Below are positions 27,028 to 35,536 of a stretch of 64,000 nt of DNA, in pieces (position 1 is the first letter of the stretch; each line of letters begins with the position of its first letter). The position numbers and the translations under genes are program-made. The notes under the pieces are model-generated. The model had not been told where the DNA came from, ran no database searches, and saw only the letters and a list, made by a program, of their open reading frames with translations. Origin of the DNA: a virus; the IMG/VR virus record IMGVR_UViG_3300010413_000017, positions 1 to 64,000 of that record. One strand, given 5' to 3'.

Positions 27028-27198
27028 ATGGGTGATGTAATCGAGTTTAAAATTACAGATAAGATTTTAAGAAAACGATTAGAACATGAACGAAGAGAGA
27101 TGTTGAACAATTTGTATCATGTAACACGTGGATTTCAGTTCCCCGGACAGGACGAAGAGACAAGAACTCAGTTCGAAGAGGGGTATTTTGAGCTTTGA
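27028..27198 (+). CDS. Small hypothetical protein at the end of the rightward operon
   Basis: I start at ATG 27028, which has GAGG 6 bases upstream, rather than at the earlier in-frame ATG 27001; this gives 56 residues. The protein is charged and helical (GDVIEFKITDKILRKRLEHERREML) with an acidic C-terminus. Its stop codon lies inside the inverted repeat that ends the operon. The preceding 97 bases (26931-27027) hold nothing I can recognise. Confidence 0.5.
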   Translation: MGDVIEFKITDKILRKRLEHERREMLNNLYHVTRGFQFPGQDEETRTQFEEGYFEL

Positions 27199-27220
27199 TA
27201 CGTTGTTGCTCAAAACACCC
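27181..27220. terminator. Hairpin at the point where the two gene blocks converge
   Basis: A 13-pair inverted repeat (GGGTATTTTGAGC with GCTCAAAACACCC, one mismatch) with a 14-base loop overlaps the last codons of the rightward operon, 75 bases before the end of the leftward block. There is no U run on either side, so it may act as a bidirectional or Rho-aided stop, or protect the 3' ends. Confidence 0.5.
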
Positions 27221-27294
27221 CTATCATAAATTATCTACTTGTTAAAAACTCCCGTTAGACGCCGACTCAGAAGCTCAAAATGCTAGAGTGCGGG

Positions 27295-27549
27295 TTATTC
27301 TTCGTCTGTAAGCTCGTCGAGGGGTATTCCTGTTCCATGTAAGAACCTGTCGTGCGCAAGTCCTGTAATAATTCCATACCATTCCAACGAGTCAGAAAGT
27401 CCTCCTGTCAAAATCCGCCTGTCCATGTGCCCAGCCTCTGTACGCACAGTGAAGATAACGCAAATCTCGTCGATGTCATTACTTAGAGCGTCGAGTCGAC
27501 GTAGCACCTTTTGTACAGAGTTCTTATCCAAGTGAACCACTTTTGCCAT
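27295..27549 (-). CDS. Hypothetical protein
   Basis: The 84-residue protein is last in the leftward block. It starts MAKVVHLDKNSVQKVLRRLDAL and has a strand-rich centre (ICVIFTVRTEAGHMDRRILTGG). It looks like a small alpha/beta protein of the kind that binds nucleic acid or partners, but no family is recognised. It overlaps the glycosyltransferase upstream by 26 bases, with AGGAGG ahead of the start inside that gene. Confidence 0.55.
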   Translation of the reverse strand: MAKVVHLDKNSVQKVLRRLDALSNDIDEICVIFTVRTEAGHMDRRILTGGLSDSLEWYGIITGLAHDRFLHGTGIPLDELTDEE

Positions 27550-28555
27550 ACAACAAACCTCCTTTTAGTAGTGCGGTTAGAAATGGGTCACACACAAGTG
27601 TGGAACGCAGGTTGTCCAATTTCCATTCAAACGGATACTCATTCAACGTAGAAACATAAGCATCAAGGTGCTCTTTCATATCTGGGTGGGACGCAACGAA
27701 CCGGTTCAGAAGAACGAATAAGGCGTTGAGCCACGCCTCTCTGTTATAGAACTGTTCCGCGGTATATGGGTCTAGCCCTCCTCTGATGAGATAACGCAGG
27801 ACAATGCGCTTGACAATTTTCTCTGATTGTATATACTCGTCATTACAGAAATCAGACAAGGACGTTACCGGATGTAGAAACGAGTCTTGGCCGTGTAGCC
27901 TGACAAGTGTACTATACTTTGTTTGTTTGAGCGCATCTCGGATTCTGCCACTCGAGACAGATATGCATGAAGGGAGTACTTCTGTTGCTAGCCATCTGTT
28001 GGGTATCATATTAGCATATTTGAACATCTGCCGCCAAGTTCCTACCCTATGGACGTAGTGGATGGTACATACTCTAGAGCGGAGATATGACAGCAGACGT
28101 TCTGTTACATAATGCGATTCTACTTCCAGACAACGAGTACTGAATATCCCAACGTTGTCTCCACACTGTAGGCGAGTTCCTCTTGTCCCCCCTGCCGCTA
28201 CGTATGACGGATTTTTATCTAGTACGTTTACACACTCGATGATTCCGCCTTTTATAGCTCTGTCACCATCGCAACAATACATAACATACGGAGTTCTAAT
28301 GGACTTGTTGACGTTCTTGATGGCTTCCCCTTCGTGTGCGGCTGTTGGACAACATTCTAACTTGAGGTTTAAGTTAGAGTGCTGGAAGTCCTCTACAACA
28401 TTACGTGTGGCTCTAATACTTCTGCCTGTACTTAGGTCTGCTATGATGATAAGCCCAGCAAAGCGTTTTTGGTTGTAATATTGAAGGGCTGTTCTAAGTT
28501 TTGGGGAACCGTTCTTCGTTGTAATAATGAGTGTTATTTTCTTGTCTGCGCTCAT
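27524..28555 (-). CDS. GT-A glycosyltransferase (TIGR00180-type), paralogue 1
   Basis: The 343-residue protein has the GT-A N-terminus (ITLIITTKNGSPKLRTALQYY), a metal/sugar-nucleotide motif DGD at 96-98 in CCDGDRA, and AHEGEAI before it. Two further paralogues are in this window (30821-31864 and 57109-58065). The C-terminal half (NRWLATEVLPSCISVSSGRIRDAL) is shared with them. Such proteins transfer sugars from nucleotide donors. In this phage they may modify DNA bases, virion proteins or host glycans. The canonical DDD of the paralogues is DGD here. Confidence 0.75.
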   Translation of the reverse strand: MSADKKITLIITTKNGSPKLRTALQYYNQKRFAGLIIIADLSTGRSIRATRNVVEDFQHSNLNLKLECCPTAAHEGEAIKNVNKSIRTPYVMYCCDGDRAIKGGIIECVNVLDKNPSYVAAGGTRGTRLQCGDNVGIFSTRCLEVESHYVTERLLSYLRSRVCTIHYVHRVGTWRQMFKYANMIPNRWLATEVLPSCISVSSGRIRDALKQTKYSTLVRLHGQDSFLHPVTSLSDFCNDEYIQSEKIVKRIVLRYLIRGGLDPYTAEQFYNREAWLNALFVLLNRFVASHPDMKEHLDAYVSTLNEYPFEWKLDNLRSTLVCDPFLTALLKGGLLYGKSGSLG

Positions 28556-28562
28556 TCAAATC

Positions 28563-29405
28563 TCACGTTTTTGTTTGGTGTGTAACCAAACATGTTTTTA
28601 AATAAGTGGCTAACTCTCCTTTTGGACAACAGGCGTGCCAAGAAGGGTCATCACAAATATCTTCTATACCTTTGCCTTTTACTGTATGAGCAACCAGAGC
28701 AAACGGCTGACTGTAGTGCCTAGAATTAATATACTTGAATGCTTCAAGAAGTGAGGCAAAGTCATGTCCGTCGCATACGGCCGTCCTCCACCCAAAAGCG
28801 GAAAACTTTTCTTGGATGTTGTCTAGCGGTATAAAGTTGTCTGTAAAATCTGTCGCACATATTCCATTCCTGTCTATGATCGCTACTAGGTTGTTCAACC
28901 TGTGAGCGGCGGCGAAATCTGCGGCTTCCCATATTTGTCCCTCGTAGCACTCTCCATCACCTAGAAGAGCGAACACAGTATTGTTTTTTCTGTCAAGCTT
29001 TAACGCCTTGGCCATCCCACACGCATATGAGAGTCCATGCCCGAGACTTCCGGTTGTAAATTCGACTCCGGGCACGTCATGTTGCAAATGAACTCCAAAT
29101 TTCCCCCCTGCTTGACAGAACGTATCTGTCCAATTACGTGGAAAGAACGCGAGGTCGGACAGAACGGCGTAAAGAATTGGAGAGGCTTGTCCTTTACTCA
29201 ACACAAAGTAGTCACGCTTATCAGAATCTACACTAACTTCTCGCATGACTTGGTAATACAATGCCACAAGAATTTCCACGCAGGAAAACGAGCTTGTAAT
29301 ATGCCCTGTTTCTGCTTGGCAACACATATCATACGTCACTGTGCGTAAATGGTGAGCCTTTTCTGTCAAGTATTCTGTGAGCTGTTTGTGGAGTTCGTTC
29401 GTCAT
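28563..29405 (-). CDS. Transketolase-like, N-terminal (thiamine diphosphate-binding) subunit
   Basis: The 280-residue protein corresponds to the first third of transketolase. It has GHITSSFSCVEIL, LSKGQASPILYA, TTGSLGHGLS and the diphosphate/Mg site GDGECYEGQIWEA (149-161) with IIDRNG about 28 residues later. Together with the separate C-terminal subunit at 31861-32748 it should form one enzyme moving two-carbon ketol units, for example making sedoheptulose 7-phosphate or extending a sugar. Split transketolases are common in sugar and antibiotic pathways. Coupled to the radical SAM gene by ATGA. Confidence 0.85.
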   Translation of the reverse strand: MTNELHKQLTEYLTEKAHHLRTVTYDMCCQAETGHITSSFSCVEILVALYYQVMREVSVDSDKRDYFVLSKGQASPILYAVLSDLAFFPRNWTDTFCQAGGKFGVHLQHDVPGVEFTTGSLGHGLSYACGMAKALKLDRKNNTVFALLGDGECYEGQIWEAADFAAAHRLNNLVAIIDRNGICATDFTDNFIPLDNIQEKFSAFGWRTAVCDGHDFASLLEAFKYINSRHYSQPFALVAHTVKGKGIEDICDDPSWHACCPKGELATYLKTCLVTHQTKT

Positions 29406-30820
29406 GTGAGTAGATTCCTTTCCAAAGTCTGTGTTGTCATAAATTCAATGTGCTCCTTTGTATCACGCCCAAATCCATACTCTACTAGTCTTAGGTAGTA
29501 GGGGTTAGTGAAGTATGTTGTGAAAGCATAATCTCTAAACGCTAGAACATCTCTAGCCGCTAGTGTTTCTGTAGGTAGGGGTAACGTTTCTTTGGCGTAT
29601 TGGCTGTAGCCTTGCCACGTCTTGGGTAAGTCGAGCGCTTGCTCGACTGCTTGTAGATGGAGTTGGCTACCCGGGTAGGCCATCGCACAATAGAAATTAG
29701 CCCACTCAGAACATATGTACTGTGCCAAGTGGAGAGTTTGTAACATGGTGTCCCATGTATCTTGGGGAAAGCCGAACATCCAATTAGCATTAATACAAAT
29801 TCCTGCCTCGTGGGTTAGGTTAGACACCTCTACTATTTTGTTTGTCCAATTACCCGCGCTCTTTGTCTTTCCCGTTTCGTACGCTATTTTGTTGTTACCA
29901 GTTTCAAACCCGTAACACAGCCACTTAATTCCTATACTGCGTATGTTCTGTAGCATAGCGGAATCAACTGTATCAACACTTGCGTAGGCCCAGATGTTCA
30001 GTTCGTCAAGGTCAAACTTTTCTTGTTCAGCTTTATGTTTTACAGCGGCACAGATGTCACTGACATGTTTTTTGTTAAGGGTGAAGTTTTCATCTAGGAT
30101 GCGAATGTTGTAGATATCTTGCTTCACCCATTCAAAAAGCTCGTCCGCTACAACTTGGGGTGACTTGTACCTAACTTGCCTAGAACCCCTAAACATAGCA
30201 TGAATTACGCAGAAAGAGCATTTTCTCGGGCAACCCAAGGAGGTAAAGAGAACTCCGTATGGGCTTCTGTCATAAATGCGTCCAAAGCAGTGCCAGTTGT
30301 GGGCACGATATTCCACCAAGGGTAATAAATCCCACGCAGGACGTGGAAGCAGGTCCAGCTCAGGAAAGTTCTCGCTGTAGACGACTCCAGATAACTCATG
30401 GGCTTGGACTATAACATCGAATCCTTCTCCGACTATAACAGCGTCAGCGTTTGTTTTAAGAAGGGTTAGTTCTGGGAGTGCGGAGGGATGAAGCCCGTGA
30501 ATGATAGTTTTAATGCCATAATGAGTGAGAGGGAAGGAGATGTGTGGGACACTAACCATGCTTTGTGTGGAGGCAGAAGGATTGTGGCCACACACAGAAA
30601 TAACAACTGCTGTCGGTTTGAGTTCTAGGATTCTCCACAACAACTCGCTGTATGTTAGGTTCTCCACTTCATTGTCGATGAGAGCAACATCAACGCCTCT
30701 CTGACGACACTGGGCGGCAAGTAGAGCCGCCCAAATAGGAGGCTCTATGGCTGTTAGATTAAAATCATCTAAGACTCCGTACACTTGTTTTTTGCTTGAG
30801 GGTCTGACTATAACTATCAT
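29402..30820 (-). CDS. Radical SAM protein with B12-binding-like N-terminus
   Basis: The 472-residue protein has the [4Fe-4S] cysteines C197, C201 and C204 in GCPRKCSFCV, followed by the usual GFETG-type and LDENF motifs of the radical SAM barrel. The N-terminal 140 residues look like the cobalamin-binding Rossmann domain of B12 radical SAM enzymes (AALLAAQCRQRGVDVALID, LKPTAVVISVCG), but the DxHxxG motif is absent, so cobalamin may not be bound. Lying between transketolase and glycosyltransferase genes, it may methylate or rearrange a sugar or lipid intermediate. Substrate unknown. Confidence 0.8.
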   Translation of the reverse strand: MIVIVRPSSKKQVYGVLDDFNLTAIEPPIWAALLAAQCRQRGVDVALIDNEVENLTYSELLWRILELKPTAVVISVCGHNPSASTQSMVSVPHISFPLTHYGIKTIIHGLHPSALPELTLLKTNADAVIVGEGFDVIVQAHELSGVVYSENFPELDLLPRPAWDLLPLVEYRAHNWHCFGRIYDRSPYGVLFTSLGCPRKCSFCVIHAMFRGSRQVRYKSPQVVADELFEWVKQDIYNIRILDENFTLNKKHVSDICAAVKHKAEQEKFDLDELNIWAYASVDTVDSAMLQNIRSIGIKWLCYGFETGNNKIAYETGKTKSAGNWTNKIVEVSNLTHEAGICINANWMFGFPQDTWDTMLQTLHLAQYICSEWANFYCAMAYPGSQLHLQAVEQALDLPKTWQGYSQYAKETLPLPTETLAARDVLAFRDYAFTTYFTNPYYLRLVEYGFGRDTKEHIEFMTTQTLERNLLT

Positions 30821-31864
30821 TTAACCTTCCTGAGTATCAGTTCTTTGGATGTTGTTCAGTTGTTCGAGTTTATTGAACAAATGTTCGTCGCCTATAATGG
30901 CGTCGGACATTGTTGGTCTAAGCCACTCAAATGGATACGATTCTAGGCTTTGGCTGTACATGTCAATCACCTGTTTAAGGTGCGGATAGCGTTCAACGAA
31001 CCTGTTAAGTAACAACGCTACTGTAGACAGCCACATCTCCTTGTCGTATATTTTTTCGGCTAGCGCTTCGGAAATACCATCTTGGACTAAGTACGGAACG
31101 ACGACTTCTTTCATGATGCCGAGAGAGTCAACATAATCGTGGGAAAACATCATGTCAAACAAACTCACATTCTGAATCCATGATTCCTTGGTATCAATCC
31201 GGTAGATGGCAAGCGTAGTCCTGTCTGATAGAGCGTCCTTAATCTTTCCGCTCATGACTGATATACAGCAGGGCAAAACTTCTCCGCCTAACCATCTGTT
31301 TGGCATTCTGTCGGCGTGTTCGAACATCGCTATCCACGTTGGTGTTCTGTGTACATAATATGTTGTACAGATACGTGCGCGAATGTATGAAGCGAAACGT
31401 TCCACAACAGAATCGGCCTCTACTTGTAGGCACGATGTATACTGAACTTGTGACCTATTTTGGTTTCCGACTTCTGTGCCTTTCACTCCGCTAGCGGCTG
31501 TATATTCCGGGTTGTGTTCTAGGAACTTTACGCACTCCATGACCCCGCTTTGAACAGCAATGTCGTCGTCTCCACAATACATAGCATAGTCTGTATTTAT
31601 GAGATTGTTCGCTTTTTTAACGGCGTCTCCGTCGTGCATTTGCTCTATGCACTTACATAGACGTATGTTCAGCCCGTTTGTGGAGGCAGACTGCACAAGC
31701 TCATCAACATCAGAGGCTTGTTCTGTGCTTGAGTCAGCTACAATCACATCGCCCTTAAACTCTGTACGTGTATAATAGTCAAGAGTTTTAGCTAACTTTG
31801 AGGCTCGTTCCTTTGTGGGGATGACGATTGTGACTTTTTTATCGAGAGTAGAGTCTTGCGTCAT
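30821..31864 (-). CDS. GT-A glycosyltransferase (TIGR00180-type), paralogue 2
   Basis: The 347-residue protein has VTIVIPTKERASKLAKTLDYY, VADSSTEQ and the GDDD motif at 98-101, with HDGDAVKKAN before it; these are the nucleotide-sugar binding elements of GT-A enzymes. Clear similarity to the 27524-28555 protein continues through RMPNRWLGGEVLPCCISV. The two flank the transketolase-N and radical SAM genes, which points to gene duplication inside one pathway cluster. It overlaps the transketolase-C gene by ATGA. Confidence 0.8.
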   Translation of the reverse strand: MTQDSTLDKKVTIVIPTKERASKLAKTLDYYTRTEFKGDVIVADSSTEQASDVDELVQSASTNGLNIRLCKCIEQMHDGDAVKKANNLINTDYAMYCGDDDIAVQSGVMECVKFLEHNPEYTAASGVKGTEVGNQNRSQVQYTSCLQVEADSVVERFASYIRARICTTYYVHRTPTWIAMFEHADRMPNRWLGGEVLPCCISVMSGKIKDALSDRTTLAIYRIDTKESWIQNVSLFDMMFSHDYVDSLGIMKEVVVPYLVQDGISEALAEKIYDKEMWLSTVALLLNRFVERYPHLKQVIDMYSQSLESYPFEWLRPTMSDAIIGDEHLFNKLEQLNNIQRTDTQEG

Positions 31865-32748
31865 GATTCATAGCATAGAGCAAGGAGGCTCGCTTTGTCG
31901 AGACCGTAGTGCGAACGTAATTGCTCTCTTCCTCCGTAGTCATAGTTATACCCGGAAGCTCTTGTCACTTTGATGTGACGATACGGGGGAATTTTCAGCA
32001 CCGAAACAATGGGCTCATACAGGCCGCCGAAACTCTCCTCAAGAAGAATGTACGGAAATCGACATACTATCGGGTGGAAAATCCTGCCGAATTGTCTAAC
32101 GTCAAAAGGAAGAGAGAATACATCTACATAAGGTCTTCCGGTATCCTTGACAGAGTGAATAAGGTCACCTTGAGTTATAAAAAACGGACTCTTAACCCTT
32201 GCCTCCCAGTTGAAAAAGCTAAACCCACGTTCGAGTACGGGCAACTTCTCTGTATAGACAGGTTCGCGTGTAGCTCTGTCTAAACGAATGTAGGTAGGCC
32301 CACTCGAAACCCTAGCCAAAGCTTCAGCCATGACAGAGTCAGTCACAGTAATCACAGTCATGTTAGGAAGTGCGGACATAATGGCTACATCTTCTAAGGT
32401 GTGATGCGTTGGCCCCGAGTCCTCATAGCTGAAGCCTGCTCCTACACCTACTAAGGTTATAGGAAGGTTGTGTGCACATGGACCCAACTTTACCTGTTCA
32501 TAACAGCGCAGAGAGATGAAAGGGGCGATTGCGTACACAAAGACCTTTTTCCCTAACTTGGCCAAACCTGTAGCAATACTAACAGCATTGGCCTCGGCTA
32601 TTCCGACGTTTAAGTACTGGCTAGGTAGGTCGAGTCTCCATTGGTCGAGAGAGGGTGCCCCCATGTCAGCCGAGACCAGCACGATGTTCCTGTCTTGTTT
32701 GGCAAGTAAAAAGAGCGCGTTGAAGAAAGCATCACGTTGGGAAATCAC
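31861..32748 (-). CDS. Transketolase-like, C-terminal (pyrimidine-binding) subunit
   Basis: The 295-residue protein holds the pyrimidine-binding domain with catalytic Glu52 in YLNVGIAEANAV, the GAGFSYEDSGPTHHTLEDVA motif and the C-terminal domain. It is the partner of the 28563-29405 subunit, separated from it by a glycosyltransferase and a radical SAM gene, so the enzyme is encoded as an interrupted pair in one operon. Length and motif order are normal for this half. Confidence 0.87.
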   Translation of the reverse strand: MISQRDAFFNALFLLAKQDRNIVLVSADMGAPSLDQWRLDLPSQYLNVGIAEANAVSIATGLAKLGKKVFVYAIAPFISLRCYEQVKLGPCAHNLPITLVGVGAGFSYEDSGPTHHTLEDVAIMSALPNMTVITVTDSVMAEALARVSSGPTYIRLDRATREPVYTEKLPVLERGFSFFNWEARVKSPFFITQGDLIHSVKDTGRPYVDVFSLPFDVRQFGRIFHPIVCRFPYILLEESFGGLYEPIVSVLKIPPYRHIKVTRASGYNYDYGGREQLRSHYGLDKASLLALCYES

Positions 32749-33740
32749 TCAGTTTCCTCCTCAAGTTCCCATCCTAACTTAGTTAGCACAGTTGTCCACC
32801 AATGATGAGCTGTGTACTTGTGATGGGCCAGTCCGTGCCCGTTCGTTGCCACCATAATACGCTCCCCTGGAAGAGCGAGGAAGTAATGAAGTTGCTCAGC
32901 TAGGTCGTCGTAATCGGGCTCATCTCCGTTCATTTTGTATGTGATGTAGTGAACCTTTGGAACAAACCAGCGGTTAATTTGTGATGTCTCCGCCGCTACT
33001 AGAAGCGCTCCGCATAGTGTTGTTTCCCAAGCTCTACCCTTATGAAGGACAGGGGTGAAATCCAACATGATTTGGCTTTGGCGAAACTGCTCTGCATAGG
33101 CTTCTCTAGACAGGGCGTCCTCCTTTTGTCCCCCGGCATGTGTGACTTCAATACCTCGCTTGCCAAGCTCCTCCAAAGCCTTGACTCGCTCGGGTCTGTT
33201 GTCCAACCTTCCAGCATGGGCAACTCTGACAGGGCGTTCAGAGCGCGGATCGCCATAATACAACCTAGGACTTTGTGGTGTCCACAGTGGCATTATTTTG
33301 TCCGGAGCGCTCTCGAACGAATAGTCGATTGTCAAGTGCAAATCTATTACGTTGTAAAGAACCTGAATCATTTGTTGGCTCACTGTCCACGCCGAGTCCC
33401 ACCATACCGCACATATTTTGACATTCGGATTTATCCGTTTAAGTCTGTCAAAAGTTCTTACACTTGGGTTGAACGGGCCGAAGAAGTCTGTAGGAGCACT
33501 TGGGCTGACTAACCAAGTCCAAACAACAACATCTATACCCTCAGCTACCAGTGTGAGCAACTCCTCAGTCGCTACTTCGGCGTGGGTTTGAAACCATTGG
33601 TCTGGGTGAAGAATAGCAATTGTTTCGGCTAGACCTGTAGTATCAAGTGAATCGAACAGATTATGGTAAGAGTTTGTTAGACCAAACTCAGGATTATTCG
33701 ACGGCCATTTTTCAGTAACAAACAGAACTCTAGGTTTCAT
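32745..33740 (-). CDS. GT-B-like glycosyltransferase
   Basis: The start is ATG 33740, which has a perfect AGGAGG 5 bases upstream, giving 331 residues. The N-terminus MKPRVLFVTEKWP and the C-terminal block (VRVAHAGRLDNR, MLDFTPVLHKGRAWETTLCGALLVA, AHHKYTAHHWW) fit the Glyco_trans_1_2 family with the E in KGRAWE as donor contact. It is probably a transferase using a nucleotide sugar from the pathway encoded to the right. Coupled by ATGA to the transketolase-C gene. Confidence 0.7.
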   Translation of the reverse strand: MKPRVLFVTEKWPSNNPEFGLTNSYHNLFDSLDTTGLAETIAILHPDQWFQTHAEVATEELLTLVAEGIDVVVWTWLVSPSAPTDFFGPFNPSVRTFDRLKRINPNVKICAVWWDSAWTVSQQMIQVLYNVIDLHLTIDYSFESAPDKIMPLWTPQSPRLYYGDPRSERPVRVAHAGRLDNRPERVKALEELGKRGIEVTHAGGQKEDALSREAYAEQFRQSQIMLDFTPVLHKGRAWETTLCGALLVAAETSQINRWFVPKVHYITYKMNGDEPDYDDLAEQLHYFLALPGERIMVATNGHGLAHHKYTAHHWWTTVLTKLGWELEEETE

Positions 33741-33747
33741 GCTCCTC

Positions 33748-34176
33748 CTAGTTAAATGTATAGAATGTAACGCCCCCCAATACTTCTTGGCAGATTGCTT
33801 CACTCAAGGGCTTTTCCCAAACTTCTCCTTTTCCGTGGATAAAAACTTGAAGGGAGACAATGCATTGAAGTATCAGTGAAATAGGATAAGTAATATAGTA
33901 AATGATTCTTGACGAGTCCTTAAGTGAAGCCTTAGATAATCTCCAAATTAGTGCTAAGTTGTGGGCACCGTAGACACAAACCTTGTCTGGGGCAAGGGCC
34001 GCAACAGTGGCAAAGGCTCCGTCGTCCCAGTATCTAATCGCAACATGACCACATCGGCATGAACCGACCTGCGTCTCGACTTGTTCATCAACTACGTTGT
34101 CCCCATCATATTTGTGAGTATGACAAACCTTACTCAAAACAAGACTGCGGCAAATCTGACAATAAGCTACTTTCAT
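33748..34176 (-). CDS. Cysteine-containing hypothetical protein
   Basis: The 142-residue protein has CQICRSLVLSKVCHTH near the start and SCRCGH at about 40, giving enough Cys/His for one zinc site. A hydrophobic stretch (IIYYITYPISLILQCIVSLQVF) in the second half may be a membrane helix. It is coupled by ATGA to the EEP gene upstream. It could be a zinc-ribbon membrane-associated protein; no family assigned. Confidence 0.55.
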   Translation of the reverse strand: MKVAYCQICRSLVLSKVCHTHKYDGDNVVDEQVETQVGSCRCGHVAIRYWDDGAFATVAALAPDKVCVYGAHNLALIWRLSKASLKDSSRIIYYITYPISLILQCIVSLQVFIHGKGEVWEKPLSEAICQEVLGGVTFYTFN

Positions 34177-34799
34177 AGCGTAACAAGTACTCCGTTATGT
34201 ACGTCAGAAGCTCCTTGTAAAACGACTTCAGGTTGTGGGGCTAAAGAAGCTTTACTCCGTACCCATATACCGTCTACGCCGTCCCAACCCACAGCAGAAA
34301 AACCTTCGTTTTTCAAAACATTCCAAGCATAACCGTTTTCTTTATAGTTAAAGTCCCCTCCGATAATCTCAAAGACAGGATAGCGGGTTGGAAGGCTGTC
34401 TAAAAACGATAACGTTTTCTGTATCTGTTCTAAGTGTTGCGAGTGGCCGAGATGAACAGAAACAGCCTTTATCCCTCCGTTAAGGCACGCCCCAAGGATA
34501 CTCCTGCGCCATCCGTTAGCATCGGGATAACCCAATACGTATTCGTCCCAGTGCATAATTTTAAACTTACTTAATATCCCTAGTTTCCAACCCCCCCAAA
34601 ACCGCTTTTCCATTCTGATAGTACGACAGTCCCATCCTGTACTTATTGATTCGATGGAGTCCCACCCGAATAGACCCACTCCCTCTTGGAGAAGAGCGAT
34701 GTCCACTCCTCGTGCAAGCATAAGATTTCGTGTTTTCCCTGTGCTTCCATGCTTGATTACGCCTACTAAATGCGCCATATTGAAAGTTAGTATCTTCAT
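34173..34799 (-). CDS. Endonuclease/exonuclease/phosphatase (EEP) fold protein
   Basis: The 208-residue protein carries the EEP motifs in order: LTFNMAH (metal Asn7), LLQEGVG (metal Glu), GILSK, VSVHLGH, GGDFN and near the C-terminus ASDVHNGVLV, matching the SDH-type end with the His shifted by one. Enzymes of this fold cleave phosphodiesters in DNA, RNA, lipids or nucleotides. The small size argues for a minimal catalytic domain. It lies between the polybasic peptide and glycosyltransferase genes. Confidence 0.72.
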   Translation of the reverse strand: MKILTFNMAHLVGVIKHGSTGKTRNLMLARGVDIALLQEGVGLFGWDSIESISTGWDCRTIRMEKRFWGGWKLGILSKFKIMHWDEYVLGYPDANGWRRSILGACLNGGIKAVSVHLGHSQHLEQIQKTLSFLDSLPTRYPVFEIIGGDFNYKENGYAWNVLKNEGFSAVGWDGVDGIWVRSKASLAPQPEVVLQGASDVHNGVLVTL

Positions 34800-34891
34800 T
34801 TTTTCTTCCTTTTGCGTCTGTGTCTACGTCTGCGTTGAGCCCTGCGCTTTTTGCTACCTTGTTTGCGTCTTCCTTTACCTCTTTTTCTCAT
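34796..34891 (-). CDS. 31-residue polybasic peptide
   Basis: A 32-codon frame encodes a peptide in which about 24 of 31 residues are Lys or Arg (MRKRGKGRRKQGSKK, ending RRKRKKK). Both ends are fixed by 4-base ATGA overlaps: its ATG overlaps the stop of the NADAR gene and its TGA overlaps the ATG of the EEP gene. This strongly supports real translation. The composition suggests nucleic-acid binding or condensation, or masking of a ribosome or membrane surface. Nothing known to me matches it. A chance frame would be unlikely to keep both couplings. Confidence 0.7.
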   Translation of the reverse strand: MRKRGKGRRKQGSKKRRAQRRRRHRRKRKKK

Positions 34892-35334
34892 TGGCTGGAC
34901 TCTCTGCGAAGTTGCATGAGTAGAGTGCCTAGTACATTTTTGCCCTCTACATCTTTACACTTAGCACATACACAATTCCCCCAAAAATTGTCATGCCAAG
35001 TATTACCTTCAATAAGGGTAGCCGAGTTTGTAGCAAGTAATTGTTTCTTAAGTTTGGGTAGCCAGAATTTAGATTTTAAAATTTGGTACATAATATCGAC
35101 TTTGATGTTGTCCCAATCTGGACGTAGGGTAACAGACCGCCCTATTCGTTTAGCCTTGGCGGGAGTTGGGGCGGCAATAATCCAAGCGCGTTCTGACCAG
35201 TTATTTGTTTTCGCCGCTTGATAGGCATGTTCAACTGACGGATAAACAATACCTTGGAACAACACCTCGCACTCGTAGAAGTTACTCAAAAACCTATACT
35301 TGCCAGTAAATGACGCTATGACTTTATCCGTCAA
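34888..35334 (-). CDS. NADAR-family protein (YbiA-like N-glycosidase fold)
   Basis: The 148-residue protein shows the full NADAR layout: FTGKYRFLSNFYECEV, YPSVEHAYQAAK, A..A..P..AK.IGR, W...K...M, F...LK..LLATN, LIEGN..HDNFWGNC and GKNVLGTLLMQLR. Members act on ADP-ribose-linked substrates or riboflavin intermediates, and some reverse DNA ADP-ribosylation by DarT toxins. In a phage it may counter such host defence or process modified nucleotides. The insertion CVCAKCKDVEG is longer than usual. Confidence 0.85.
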   Translation of the reverse strand: MTDKVIASFTGKYRFLSNFYECEVLFQGIVYPSVEHAYQAAKTNNWSERAWIIAAPTPAKAKRIGRSVTLRPDWDNIKVDIMYQILKSKFWLPKLKKQLLATNSATLIEGNTWHDNFWGNCVCAKCKDVEGKNVLGTLLMQLRRESSQ

Positions 35335-35536
35335 CAGACCGTTCTCCTATAAGCGAAATAGCGAATGTACCGAAACATTCCAGACAGGCTACTTTGAGGT
35401 CAACAGTACATTCGCTGTGCTTGAGGGTGTAGTCTCCATCAATGATACGTAGATAACCTTGGCATGTTGGGCAACTAGGCACGTGCTCTTTTAGGTGGTT
35501 CATCTCTGTAGTGCTTAACGTTGATATCTTAGGCAT
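35324..35536 (-). CDS. Zinc-ribbon small protein
   Basis: The 70-residue protein has CPTCQG at about 22-25 and CLECFG at about 51-54, with strands between, as in a four-cysteine zinc ribbon. It overlaps the NADAR start by 11 bases and shares one base with the stop of the upstream gene (TAATG). Probably a nucleic-acid or protein binding adaptor; function unknown. Confidence 0.6.
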   Translation of the reverse strand: MPKISTLSTTEMNHLKEHVPSCPTCQGYLRIIDGDYTLKHSECTVDLKVACLECFGTFAISLIGERSVDG

